Below are positions 51,201 to 61,996 of a DNA stretch of 64,000 bases, piece by piece. The stretch is from Hofstenia miamia (Eukaryota > Xenacoelomorpha > Acoela), in NCBI GenBank assembly GCA_004352715.1, contig SCFE01000012.1, forward strand, positions 2,226,795-2,290,794, given 5' to 3'. The position numbers and the translations under genes are program-made. Below the pieces are notes generated by a model. It was not told the origin of the DNA. It searched no databases and was given only the letters and a program-made list of their open reading frames with translations. Positions within the stretch are counted from its first letter, which is position 1. Each line of letters opens with the position of its first letter.

Positions 51201-53606
51201 CAACTGGTGTTGTAACTGTAGGTGTGCTAAATAAATATTAATTCAATACAAGAAAAAACAATTATGTATATCTGAATAAAAATTACAAAAATATTTAAAC
51301 AATTGTATAACTAACATTAAATAACCAATTATTATTTATCTACAGGAATATAAAAATACTGAATATAAATGACTACATAATTACAAGGCAAAGAATTATT
51401 TATACATATAAAAAATGCCAAACATGTTAATAAGCATTCCAAATGGAAATAACAACGCTATGTACAACATCGCCGGTTTGTTTTGATAAATTCAAACATT
51501 TTTATACTCTAAAATATATTCTGTAAATTTGTCACCCAAATTTAATTTAACAAAATAACCTAAGTAATTGACCTCTTCAGAAAATTCTCGGCTAAAAATT
51601 TCGTTAATTATATACGGATACCAATACATATTAAATTTACAATGTTGGTATTGACTACAATTTTCAAAATAGTTAACTGCTACACATTCCCGAATACCAA
51701 TACAACATTAGGATTGCAATGAATTTAATGCAGTTTGACGTTGGCAAAAATTTAGTTAAATATTATTGTATAATTTCCCTAGAACAATGCGAGACGTGTA
51801 TACTATAACTTTTAAGATGAATGTTTAAAAAATATTGACATTGCTTCATAGCAGAAAGCAATCAAGTTGGACTGTACATGCAACAAATTTTTAGGTCAAA
51901 TTTTTTTGGAAGAGAAGCAATGTATGAATGATTTTCATAAAAAACGGATTAAAACTATGTAATACAAAACGTAACAACATTTTTAATAGCGAGTATCTGA
52001 GAAAATTCATGCGTTTTAAACAAAAGTTTAAAAAGGAGGAAGCCTCTACTTAGTCATTTCCAATTCGTTTAGCTTTTAAAAATATAAATTTCTTGGTTAC
52101 AAAAACATGGGAAAATATCACCGCACAATTTTTAACTGCTAAAATAGAGATAAATGAGAGCAAACATTTCATTACTATTTTAATATTTTGCCAATGCTTA
52201 TTAAAATGACATTACTAAGGGTGTCATTGTTGAGAGAGCAAAACTGCTCTCAATGTGGAAATAATGCAAGAGTTAGTGTAAGCCACAAAATGAATTGAAT
52301 GAAACTTGTAAAATGCTTTGAGTTTGAATCAACCTTAATTTTGGATGCTTTGCCGAAAATTGAAAACTAGATTACATGACTTAAGGAAGAATCGTTCATT
52401 AAATCTTACAAAATATGGATTGCTGAAAATAGTGTTCTTCTGCTTTCATGGAAAGGTTTTTCTCATTGTTAAGACAATAAATGTTTAAGAAAATAAAATA
52501 ATGGGCGGTTTAGTATAGTAAATTTTAAAAAAGGTTAAAAGTCTTTAGGTCAATTTCAAATTTTTTAGGTAAAAAAATTGCCATAATTATTAGTAATGCA
52601 AATTACCACATAGATTATTAATTGCAAAATTACACTAGAAATCAATCTTAGCAATGCTACATTTTTTAACTATAAAATTGTAAGAATAAATTATCAGCTT
52701 TCAATTTGAGTGAACCAGAAATCAATTTTTATTGTAATATAGTATATACAGTAAAAAGATTACATTCCACTACATGGATAGTTCAATTGTGTCTTTCTTT
52801 AATGAAATAGATGTTCATTGTCAATGGATGTCTATTAACGATTAAAATGAACTGAACGGTTACCCAAATACCTATCAAAATTGGTACACGCTATTTGCGT
52901 CAACAATTACATTGATATTTTTGCAAAAGGAGTACATTTTAACAAAATCCTTTGTGATTTAAAAACATTCTCACAACATGTTTGAACACCATTCACAATT
53001 TGTCAAAACAACTTACAAGTTATACGGTCTTTTAATACCAGGCGTTGCACATGTGAAGTCTTTAGGAGAAATTGGGATATCCGTTTGTGGCGTAGGGGTA
53101 AATGGATTGCGATTAATAGCAGGTGATCCACTACACTTTTTCGAAGCACATGATATTTTACCATTTCGCAACAACGATTTTGGTGTCTTGGGTGTATCGA
53201 AAAGTCTTAAGGCACAAAATTTTCTGTGAGGAGGTGAATGACTATCTTTTACTGGAGGCAAAAAAGGCGTAGAATCATCGCATTTATGAATATGCACATG
53301 ATCTTTTTTGAATTTGGCATTGTCATTTGATTGTGGAGAATCATCAAAATCAATTTTCATTCTTATAGGAGAAACTGAATTCATCTCTTGGTCATCTGAA
53401 AAATTTGCAGACTGAATGCTTTCGTCTAGACATAAAGGGTCTTCGCTTAGCGAACAATTATTTTCAGAAAATTCTTCGCATAAGTTGGAATAACCTAACG
53501 GCTTGTCTGAAATTGTCATTGACTCTGGGCTTTGCGATTTATTAGGAGAAATATTTTGCGACTGTTCTGTAGTAAACGTTTTAAATTGTGGTTTAATCAA
53601 AGGCAT
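42158..53606 (-). CDS. wee1: Wee1-like protein kinase
   Basis: Eight exons join in frame with GT-AG ends: 53017-53606, 51181-51226, 50963-51132, 49576-49697, 45517-45663, 43178-43321, 42878-43131 and 42158-42316, giving 543 residues. The start is the ATG at 53606; the frame stays open upstream but without an earlier ATG in frame. The N-terminal exon carries the Wee box ([20 protein letters not shown], then SLL) and NPFTP, with several SP/TP sites. The kinase domain shows GSGAFG, the YAVKRSK lysine, [32 protein letters not shown], the catalytic loop HLDIKPGN, GDLGHVT in place of DFG, and [15 protein letters not shown]. HxDIKP and DLG are normal for Wee1. Wee1 phosphorylates the CDK1 inhibitory tyrosine and delays mitosis. 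The C-terminus is uncertain: GTATGT inside the last exon, after LINLILA, could be a donor to a further exon. Confidence 0.95.
43322..45516 (-). other. Wee1 intron between exons 5 and 6, repeat-bearing
   Basis: The intron contains a TA array (43530-43563), a CpG-richer segment (43564-44160) and, at about 44486, CAGTGGCGTAGCCAG, which resembles the left end of hAT-type MITEs. No matching right end was found. Frames here (43756-44157, 44165-44455, 44759-44986) show no recognisable family. Confidence 0.7.
43530..43563. repeat. TA microsatellite
   Basis: A TA array of about 16 units inside a Wee1 intron. Confidence 0.95.
45664..49575 (-). other. Wee1 intron between exons 4 and 5 (3.9 kb)
   Basis: AT-rich intron with a TA array and an N at about 48227-48279. 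The 118-codon frame at 47544-47900 on the other strand does not resemble a known protein. No other feature recognised. Confidence 0.75.
48227..48279. repeat. TA microsatellite at an assembly gap
   Basis: A long TA array with a short interruption ends at an N (48279), so its true length is unknown. Confidence 0.9.
49698..50962 (-). other. Wee1 intron between exons 3 and 4
   Basis: The donor is GTATGC after GSRNE and the acceptor is TTTAG. Nothing else is recognised in it. Confidence 0.8.
51227..53016 (-). other. Wee1 intron between exons 1 and 2
   Basis: The donor GTAAGT at 53016 splits the last codon of exon 1, and exon 2 is only 46 bp. No repeat or coding feature is recognised within. Confidence 0.75.
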
Positions 53607-53667
53607 TGCATTAAATTTACTTACTGTAATAACAGCTGGTACTACGCACACGCATACTATTAATAAA

Positions 53668-53700
53668 TGACGTCACTTGTAAATAAACATTAGCCAATCA
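53668..53700 (-). promoter_or_regulatory. Wee1 upstream motifs: CRE palindrome, forkhead-type site, CCAAT box
   Basis: Sixty-two bases upstream of the Wee1 ATG lies the perfect CRE palindrome TGACGTCA (53668-53675), bound by CREB/ATF factors. Next to it is GTAAATAAACA (53679-53689), which matches forkhead consensus sites, and CCAAT at 53694-53698. Position and clustering suggest the proximal promoter. A short upstream frame (ATG at 53657, 12 codons) would be in the leader if transcription starts further up. Confidence 0.55.
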
Positions 53701-54175
53701 ATATTCTTTTGAGCAAAGTGTTTGGACAAACATTTGCTACTGTTTGAATAGAAGAGAAAATATTTAGTCGAGCATGCTATAATTATGTAAATATCAAAAT
53801 TAAGATAATTATCATCCCTAGTACAAACATCTGTTAAAAAAGGCTTTTTGTTTCTATGGTGTCTACGTATCCAAATATTTAAATTTGTATTAATGTTAAT
53901 TAAGAAGGTTGAAGTCTTGCAGTTAATGCAATATGGCAAAATCATGCGTTTGAAATTCGAATTTGATTTTAACATGATCTTATTTTACAAATTTCTTGAA
54001 GTCATTTTTGTATGAATTTACTTAGGAATTTTTCGAGGCAAATTTAAATACTATAAATTATATAGAATAAAGTGAAAGTATTTCAATAGAATGTTAGATC
54101 TTAATCTTAGATGTTATTTTGTTTATAAAATTTTGCGTTTTCATATTCATACTCCTTGTAATACGATGATTTCTC

Positions 54176-54382
54176 GGGGTTGTAACTGCAGCTCAATATT
54201 CGCGATCAGTTCGATATTCAAATACAAGCAAAATTTCGATAATTTAATTTGGATTTTAAAAATTTATTAATTTAACATGAATACGATAATTACTTCCCAA
54301 TTAAAAATAGCTTGCGATAGTTCAAATGTTATATTTTTCAAATTTCGCTTGTATTTGAATATCGAGCTGCAGTTACAACCCC
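54176..54382. mobile_element. MITE with 19-bp terminal inverted repeats upstream of Wee1
   Basis: GGGGTTGTAACTGCAGCTC (54176-54194) and its exact reverse complement (54364-54382) bound 207 bp of AT-rich DNA. A second inverted match (CGATATTCAAATACAAGC on the left, its complement on the right) lies just inside. GATTTC is found on both outer sides, which may be a target duplication. No coding capacity; family unassigned. The same element appears again at 55364-55570 because of the assembly duplication. Confidence 0.82.
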
Positions 54383-54687
54383 GATTTCAACCTTTATTGA
54401 TTATTGGCTTTGAATTGACTGCATTATATTAGGTCCGCGAAAATCTTTTAACTTAAATTGATTTTTTAATAAAACAATGTATGATTTCAAAATGTTCATT
54501 CATTGACATCGCCAAAACTTTAAAAACGATGTGGGCTGTTCGTTATAACTTAACATTATATGTTCAGTAGATTAAAAGAATTGGGGAATCTTTAAAATCT
54601 GCCCAGAAACTAATGATGTTTTGACATCATATTCTTGCTGCCCAGAGTTTCTTAATTAATTTTCAATGTGCTGCCCAGAAATCTGTN

Positions 54688-54794
54688 GGCTTGTCTGAAA
54701 TTGTCATTGACTCTGGGCTTTGCGATTTATTAGGAGAAATATTTTGCGACTGTTCTGTAGTAAACGTTTTAAATTGTGGTTTAATCAAAGGCAT
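54688..54794 (-). pseudogene. Phantom copy of the Wee1 first-exon start
   Basis: The ATG at 54794 and 36 codons of Wee1 exon 1 are repeated here and then cut at the N (54687). It is best explained as an assembly artefact, not a second gene. Confidence 0.85.
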
Positions 54795-55363
54795 TGCATT
54801 AAATTTACTTACTGTAATAACAGCTGGTACTACGCACACGCATACTATTAATAAATGACGTCACTTGTAAATAAACATTAGCCAATCAATATTCTTTTGA
54901 GCAAAGTGTTTGGACAAACATTTGCTACTGTTTGAATAGAAGAGAAAATATTTAGTCGAGCATGCTATAATTATGTAAATATCAAAATTAAGATAATTAT
55001 CATCCCTAGTACAAACATCTGTTAAAAAAGGCTTTTTGTTTCTATGGTGTCTACGTATCCAAATATTTAAATTTGTATTAATGTTAATTAAGAAGGTTGA
55101 AGTCTTGCAGTTAATGCAATATGGCAAAATCATGCGTTTGAAATTCGAATTTGATTTTAACATGATCTTATTTTACAAATTTCTTGAAGTCATTTTTGTA
55201 TGAATTTACTTAGGAATTTTTCGAGGCAAATTTAAATACTATAAATTATATAGAATAAAGTGAAAGTATTTCAATAGAATGTTAGATCTTAATCTTAGAT
55301 GTTATTTTGTTTATAAAATTTTGCGTTTTCATATTCATACTCCTTGTAATACGATGATTTCTC

Positions 55364-55570
55364 GGGGTTGTAACTGCAGCTCAATATTCGCGATCAGTTC
55401 GATATTCAAATACAAGCAAAATTTCGATAATTTAATTTGGATTTTAAAAATTTATTAATTTAACATGAATACGATAATTACTTCCCAATTAAAAATAGCT
55501 TGCGATAGTTCAAATGTTATATTTTTCAAATTTCGCTTGTATTTGAATATCGAGCTGCAGTTACAACCCC
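55364..55570. mobile_element. MITE, artefactual second copy
   Basis: This is the same 207-bp element as at 54176-54382, inside the second copy of the assembly duplication. Confidence 0.8.
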
Positions 55571-55785
55571 GATTTCAACCTTTATTGATTATTGGCTTTG
55601 AATTGACTGCATTATATTAGGTCCGCGAAAATCTTTTAACTTAAATTGATTTTTTAATAAAACAATGTATGATTTCAAAATGTTCATTCATTGACATCGC
55701 CAAAACTTTAAAAACGATGTGGGCTGTTCGTTATAACTTAACATTATATGTTCAGTAGATTAAAAGAATTGGGGAATCTTTAAAA

Positions 55786-56375
55786 TCTGCCCAGAAACTA
55801 ATGATGTTTTGACATCATATTCTTGCTGCCCAGAGTTTCTTAATTAATTTTCAATGTGCTGCCCAGAAATCTGTATATTATTGTCTGTGATGCCCAGATA
55901 TTTTTTAATTAAATTTCATTGCTACCCAGAGATTTTTAAATTATTTTCTATTCTGCCAGCGATTCTTAGTTAACTTTCGATGCAACCAGATATTTTTTAA
56001 TTAAATTTCAATACTACCCAGAGTTATTATATTAAATTTCGATGATTCCCAGAGATCTGTATATTATTTTCGATGATGCCCAGAAATCTGAATATTATTT
56101 TCGATGAATAACAGGAATCTGTATATTATTTTCGATGATGCCCAGAGATTTTTAAGTAGTTTTCGATGCTGCCCAGAGATCTGAATATTATTTTCGATGA
56201 TGCCCAGAAATCTGTATATTATTTTCGATGATGCCCAAAGATTTTTAAGTAGTTTTCGATGCTGCCCAGAGATCTGAATATTATTTTCGATGATGCCCAG
56301 AAATCTGTATATTATTTTTGATGATGCCCAGAGATTTTTAAGTATTTTTCCAAGCTGCCCAGAGATTTTTACTCC
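55786..56375. repeat. 31-bp minisatellite with 93-bp higher-order period
   Basis: About 19 units share TGCCCAGAGAT or TGCCCAGAAAT followed by an AT-rich stretch and TTTTCGATGA. Left units are diverged and right units are nearly identical. Three unit types recur in fixed order: the type beginning CCCAGAGATTTTTAAGTAG (or close variants) starts at 56141, 56234 and 56327, a period of 93 bases. Confidence 0.92.
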
Positions 56376-56658
56376 AATATTGCTTCAGGTGATTTTGCCA
56401 CCTATTTATTTTATATAAAGCACATTTATTCTGGTTAATTTCATTTATTACTATATAAAATCGCTAGCAATTGAGTTTTAGAGAGAGATTTTGTTCTCGC
56501 TTTTAACGTGATTTGTTTGCATTGACCATTCTGCATTATATTAATATTTATTATATCAAATTTGTCAAATTACATATTCAGTTTCAAATATTTCCAAATG
56601 AAATATAAATGACTATTCTACGTAATAAATATTGAAAAAACTTGAGCAATTGCTCCAT
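56376..56658. other. Spacer, nothing recognised
   Basis: AT-rich DNA between the minisatellite and the tRNA-like sequence, inside the inverted-repeat-bounded region. Confidence 0.4.
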
Positions 56659-56726
56659 TGAACAGGCTGGATCTAACCAGCAATCTCTCATTAATATTGA
56701 GTGTGCTATCATTGCACCACTGTTCA
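56659..56726 (-). ncRNA. tRNA-like cloverleaf (pseudo-tRNA or SINE head)
   Basis: Read on the - strand, the ends TGAACAG and CTGTTCA pair perfectly over 7 bp like an acceptor stem (9 bp if extended). GTGC-AATGATA-GCAC forms a 4-bp D-arm, and GCTGG-TTAGAT-CCAGC a 5-bp T-arm. TGGTGCAATGATAGC and GGTTAGATCC resemble degraded A and B boxes. The anticodon arm pairs poorly and the T-loop has six bases instead of seven, so a functional tRNA is unlikely. It may be a pseudogene or the head of a tRNA-derived SINE. Confidence 0.45.
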
Positions 56727-57408
56727 ATATATGTACGCTGCAATAAAATCAATCTACATTCAAATTAAAAAATCGGCGAATTTAAATCCCTTCAACTGCA
56801 TTTAGCTTTATGTGATATCATTTCCCACTAAATGGAGGAATGAGCTTACTTAAACGAAATGTTCGTGACATTATTTACTAAAAAATGTTCTATTATTCTA
56901 TAAAATCAAGTGGTAATATCTGCTACATCGTTTAAAAGAGAAAAGCACTGTTTAATGTGAAAAATTAATTCCAACGTTAATTTGAGTAATGCTATTTCAC
57001 GAAGAAACCTTTAACTTCACTCCGGCGTAAAAACTGTGCTCGGTAATACTCAATTTCACCTAAATAACTAAAAAATTACTTGAATAAGATACATTATTAA
57101 GCAGTTTACTATATCAAAAACGTTGTTTTTCCGAGAATTGTATTTTCGGTTATTGATACGTCATAATATTTTAATGACGTTTACAGGATCTGGGCAGATT
57201 TTAAAGATACCGAAAGAATTGCGCATTTCTATATAAAATTTATAATGTATTATAATTTAAAAAACATAATTTTCAACCGAGAAACCGCGTCATGCATGAT
57301 AATTGTGGCGTGTACCGTCAATTATGAATATAGTGATGACACTTTTGTTCATTCTGCCAACCTCATAAATGGCACTTGGAACCTTATGAAATTATCCATA
57401 CTAACATA

Positions 57409-57488
57409 ATAAAGGGAACCTCTCGTGCTAAGTTTATTAATCATCCACATAAAGGGAACCTCTCGTGCTAAGTTTAATAGTCATCCTC
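57409..57488. repeat. 40-bp tandem duplication
   Basis: AAAGGGAACCTCTCGTGCTA starts at 57411 and again at 57451, and the rest of the unit is nearly identical. Confidence 0.9.
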
Positions 57489-57997
57489 AAAAATTTGTTT
57501 GGGAAAGAATTTAAGAACAGTTCAAAACTTTTTTCATTTATTCAATGTATCTCGTTCCAGAATCATGTTTTTTTTAATTTTTACTATTTTTTAATGTAAA
57601 TGAACTGCATTTAAAGTTTTTAAAATTTTTGTGTCAATGAATTAGGCCAGAAAACATTTTTATTTTTGAAAAATATAATTTTTAAGAAAGAACCTAATTT
57701 TGAATTGATCCTTTTGTTTAGGCACATAATTAACAAATTCGAAATTAATTACCTGTTTTTTTCTTGAATGTATTAAAATTGAAATTCTAGAATTCCTATT
57801 TCACAGTTTTTGTCGTCCTCCTTTATGCTACGTTTAGCAGTGAAAATAAATATTGTATGTACAATGCATACAACTAATTTCAAATTTGTTATAAAATGAA
57901 CTATTTGTTTGCCGTGTATAGTATTGTTTTTACATAGTTAAATCTCGAATATTTCTTTCAATTATTTAATTTCACAAGTTCGTTCTGCCATTAATTA

Positions 57998-58103
57998 GTG
58001 AATTTTTTAGCATATTAATAACGATATAATATAACATTAATTATTTTTCAGTGAATTTTTTAGCAAAGATTAATAATGATATAATATAACACTTCGGAAG
58101 TTT
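57998..58103. repeat. 53-bp imperfect tandem duplication
   Basis: GTGAATTTTTTAGCA occurs at 57998 and 58051, each followed by a GATATAATATAACA block. Confidence 0.8.
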
Positions 58104-59319
58104 TTCTCTTTAAAATAGAATTGAGAAGTTTTATGAAATCATCTAAACTTATAATTGGTAGAAAGTGTTTTGCAGTGCAAATTCTTAGTTGGCAAGCTTA
58201 GGATTCGCAAAAATGTAACAACTTTGCGTTTTCAATTTTGTGCATCTATTAGCTTATATAGTGCCAAGCACACACAGCTCTGCTTGAACCTTTTTTAAGC
58301 CTGCTATTGCATAGAGATCTCAACAATGCTAGGCACATATTTTGCTTTGAAATTTGAATTTGACTTAGAATGCTAAATTCTTCAAATTATTATTGTTACA
58401 GTTTTGCATTATAGTTCCTCATGCTTGATGTATTTCTAGTTTTTTAACATAATCTCTTGTCACGTCCTTTGCTGCAGTTATCCATAGATAGTAACAGAAA
58501 ATATTTATCTTCAAGTAAGGGATTAAGTTCCTGTTTCATTTGCACTACTATTTCATATATAAACATTAAACAGTTGTTTCAAGTTTTTTTTACTTTCTTG
58601 AGGGATTAAAACTAAACTGTTATTTTACAAACTAAGATTTGTAGAAATTTTCACTGTATTAGAACAATGAACAAAAAATGTTTTAAGTATTTTTCATGCT
58701 TACTTACACTAGTGAATGTGCTGGCAAACAAACAAACAAGCTAAATTAGTAATATGCGTGTATATTTCCATATATGTCGATCTGTTAAAAATATTGGGGT
58801 ACAAATTTCAATTCTTAACTAATCACGTAACAAAATTTTAGAGCTTCTGCCATACAAATAGAGCATAGTTAACACTATTATGGCTATATTTAATCATATT
58901 TGCATACAAATATGGCCTGTTTAAACGTGTTTAAAACAGCGATTTAAGTTAAATGCGTATTTTTCGTGGTTTTGTATAAATATTGCTCCAAGAAAATTGT
59001 GAAATAAGTTGTCTAATTGCTGGTGAGGGATAATGCTTTTCTTTGATGTCTATAGCTACCATTTAAAACTTGATATGTCAGTGCAGAATCGCCACCACAA
59101 TTATTGCTATTTGTACTTCTGAATTTTATTATATAATTACAGAATTTTTGTTTAATAAATATGTTTGGGAATAAAATTTCGCAATCATAAATCAGTTATT
59201 TACAAGAACTATTTAATAATTAAGTTTTTAGTTCTCAGATACGAATACTATGAGACTCATTTGATATATAATTTCCCAAAACATTTCTATTACTGTTTCA
59301 TTTGACTTGTGCTGTCTCT

Positions 59320-59686
59320 TAGTGTTGGTTGATTTAAATCACTCAATTTAAATCAAAGTATATCATTATTTCAATTATTGATTTAAATCAAGTCCAATAA
59401 AAAAGATACAAGTGGTGTTATTCTAATTGTTTTGAAGTCATTGCCATGACATTGTAGTGAACCGGCAAGCTCTGAAATGTTGTTTTGCATGTTTTTTATC
59501 TTCAGTTTATTTAAAATTGATTAAATTATTGTATTTCAAAAATAGTATTAAAAGGATTTCTAATATTTACTACCTTGGAAGAATGTCTGGTTAAAATTGA
59601 AATTTAGATATAAGAATCTGATTTAAATAAAAAAATTCGATTCTTTAAATTTTTTTTTATTTAAATAAGATTTCTTCCCAACACTG
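59320..59686. mobile_element. Candidate MITE with AGTGTTGG ends
   Basis: The left end reads AGTGTTGGTTGATTTAAATC and the right end reads outwards CAGTGTTGGGAAGAAATC. The shared AGTGTTGG and the ATTTAAAT-rich interior with internal self-complementarity suggest a decayed element of about 365 bp. No convincing target duplication is visible. Confidence 0.55.
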
Positions 59687-60480
59687 CTCATATATTGTTT
59701 TTGAAACAAAATTTCGTAAATGGCTATTTGCAATTACATATTTACTTGATAAATATCAAAAATTTTTGTTACATATTTATTGTTATTTATTGATTTTTTA
59801 AGTCGTGCAAATCTCAAAATGTCTATAAGTGTTTTCAATCTGTGACAACGCAGACAATTGAAATGATAAATGTAGTCACAGTCTACTTTTATGGTTGTCC
59901 AATTTTTGACAGTTATGGCATTGTAGCTTGAAATGATCAGATTAGAGACTCCAGCAATCAGAGTTTTACCTAATACATAATATTTTTGTACATTTTAGTT
60001 ACCTTCTTTTTAAATGCATTTTTAAATTTAACATTATATGCATATGGTTTTAAATTATTTCTATTTATCACAGGGACAACTAATTTTAGTTGTAGTTGCA
60101 ATAAAGCATGGTTAAGTTATAGTAATATTTAACAAAATGTTTTTTAATTTAATTTCAGACAGACTGGTATTTTAAATCATTTATTAGTTCAAAATATATT
60201 AAATATTGACATTTGCATCACATTTGTTATATTCAATTAATGTAATTCTCCCACAGAAATGCTACACTAACACTATGTCATGCACTCCAAATTTATTAAC
60301 TGTATTCAAAGACATTAATTTTTTTTGGTAGAAATTTGTTATTTGTTACTAATTATAATTAAAGTATATTTAAGTATTGCTTTACATGCATGGATATGCA
60401 TTCTATTGCTATGTTTATATGGGAATTCCTGTATTTCAGTGAATTTTCACAATTTGTTAATTGTATTTCATTTAGTAAAC

Positions 60481-60965
60481 TTGCAAAACATTCATGAAAT
60501 TCTTGGACACTGTTCAACATGAACTACCAGCCTTGCTGATGAAATTAATGATTTAAAGGTTTTATATGAAGATGAAATTCTATTAAATCAATCTGGCTGA
60601 AAAGTTTTAATTTCCACAAAAATTGACAAAGATAGAGCAAATGATCTTTAATAGCTTTCTAGAACAATCAAATTAAAAGGCACTCCTCTTATTTTTGAAA
60701 TGCTTGAAGTAAATAAACTGTAAACTACCAATGATTGAGAGGGCATTACAATCACTGTCTACATTTCTTTCTCATCAAACATCCGACATACTTTTTATCA
60801 CATATGCAAAGATAGAAGTATTACATCTTCTCAGAAGTAAGCCAATAAATAAAGGATATTTTGCAAAAGTAATTCTAAAATATCAAATTTCAAAAGGTTG
60901 CTTAAATTTTGTAATAAACTTTTATAAGATTGTTCTTGAGTTCCTTGGAATATTTAAATTGTTAT
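60481..60965 (+). pseudogene. Possible RWD-domain coding sequence interrupted under the standard code
   Basis: One frame reads TSLADEINDLKVLYEDEILL, then VLISTKIDKD, GTPLIFEMLEVNKL and GITITVYISFSSN, passing TGA, TAA and TAG codons. After a frame change it reads KGCLNFVINFYKIVLEFL. The order 'E-L-LY-DE', alternating hydrophobic strands and a terminal hydrophobic helix resembles an RWD domain, but this is pattern recognition only. Either it is a decayed copy or the stops are sense codons in the source organism. Confidence 0.3.
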
Positions 60966-61040
60966 AAAATATTGAGCAAAATTGTTTGTATTCAGATAAT
61001 TAATTAAAAAAGTCATATTCTTTTTTATCTCTTATAAAAT

Positions 61041-61124
61041 TAACCCATTTAATCCCAAACATTGGTTTAATAATTTTTGCAAAATCTACTTAATTATAAT
61101 GACATTAAGGGATTAAATGGGTTA
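61041..61124. repeat. Perfect 16-bp inverted repeat
   Basis: TAACCCATTTAATCCC (61041-61056) and its exact reverse complement (61109-61124) are separated by 52 bases and could form a hairpin. It lies in the CpG-void tail. Confidence 0.9.
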
Positions 61125-61543
61125 GCATAGTTTCTTTGCAAATTTTTTCTAAATCATTCATGCTAGACTTAAAATTATCTTAGAATATTCTAGAATACAA
61201 TTTTGATTAGCTGATTTTTAAGAACAAGAATATGTTGGTACCATTTTTTTGTAAATCAAAAGAAATTATTGCTTTGTTGTTCAATTGAAATATAATCTTT
61301 TGAATTTTTAGAAATACAATATTTATTTTACAAGGTTCAGTTAATTACAAGTCAAAAAGTTTCAACTTTAATCCAAATCAAATATTTTCAAACCTTTTGT
61401 TATTAAGGTCTTCTGTAATTTTAATAAAAAAGATATATTTTAATTCAATTTGAGCATCATCACTACAAAGTTTACCTCTAACTGCACAATTTTTTTTAAA
61501 AGATCATATACAATAAAATGTTAGTTATAGGTGATTTATGCTT

Positions 61544-61996
61544 GTAGATGTAATCATCTTTGGTGTTTACACTTGGTTGCATTGATCTTATGTATATACT
61601 TTTGATTATTTTTAAAGTCTTAGGGATGGTAAATCCAATATAGTTCTCACCACAGGTGTAAAGCATGAAGAATAACTTTATAAAAGAAAATGTAAGATTT
61701 GTTTATACAATACAAAGGCTTAGTCAACACCTAGATTCAAAATCAATGATAAAAATATCTGATGAGTCCAATGTTATTTTATAAACTCAATGACTATGTT
61801 AGATGTAGTAGCAGACAATGAAGCAGAAGAATAAGAGCATAAGGCTAAATCAACAATATCAGAACATCTAAGATGTGGATTAAATTATGACATCAAAATT
61901 TATATTTCTACCATCCCCAAAAATCTAAAAATAGTAGAGAATATATACATAAGATCAATGTAACCAAGTGTTAACACCAAAGATGATTACTTCTAC
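61544..61996. repeat. Inverted repeat with 56-bp arms
   Basis: 61544-61599 and 61941-61996 are reverse complements at most positions, with weaker homology extending beyond the outer ends. In the shared reading frame both give IRSMxPSVNTKDDY, where x is CAA in the left (- strand) arm and TAA in the right arm. Confidence 0.85.
61699..61845 (+). repeat. Diverged segment, homologous to 63080-63228
   Basis: Both segments share TATCTGAT, CAACACCTAGA and GTAGCAGACAA...GCAGAAGAATAA in order. The translations RLSQHLDSKSMIKISDESN and KLRQHLELNSMTKISDSSN align, with many silent differences, suggesting an ancestral coding sequence. Family not recognised with confidence. Confidence 0.65.

Larger units (their letters stand above)
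53500..54686. repeat. 1187-bp duplicate, copy 1 (Wee1 5' end and upstream region)
   Basis: This segment holds the first 36 codons of Wee1, its upstream region and a MITE. It is repeated without visible difference at 54688-55874 after a single N at 54687. The left edge falls inside the Wee1 coding exon and the right edge inside a minisatellite unit, as expected for two contigs sharing an overlap. Confidence 0.92.
54688..55874. repeat. 1187-bp duplicate, copy 2
   Basis: This copy repeats 53500-54686 and runs on into the rest of the minisatellite. It should be removed when counting genes or elements. Confidence 0.92.
55773..57211. mobile_element. Candidate mobile element bounded by 19-bp inverted repeats, containing a minisatellite
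   Basis: TCTTTAAAATCTGCCCAGA (core of 55773-55795) and its exact reverse complement (core of 57189-57211) bound 1.4 kb; the match extends to 22 of 23 bases. The minisatellite starts directly at the left inverted repeat and shares its TGCCCAGA core. Minisatellite-bearing elements with inverted ends are known among Helitron-like and some cut-and-paste elements, but no transposase is present and the class is not assigned. Confidence 0.6.
56727..59319. other. Intergenic with short tandem duplications, no gene recognised
   Basis: Holds a 40-bp tandem pair (57409-57488) and an imperfect 53-bp tandem pair (57998-58103). No coding sequence is recognised. Confidence 0.5.

Noticed and set aside
53673-55163. 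Two identical 100-codon frames (53673-53975 and 54861-55163)
   Set aside because: They are the same non-coding sequence present twice through the assembly duplication; no start context or homology supports a gene.
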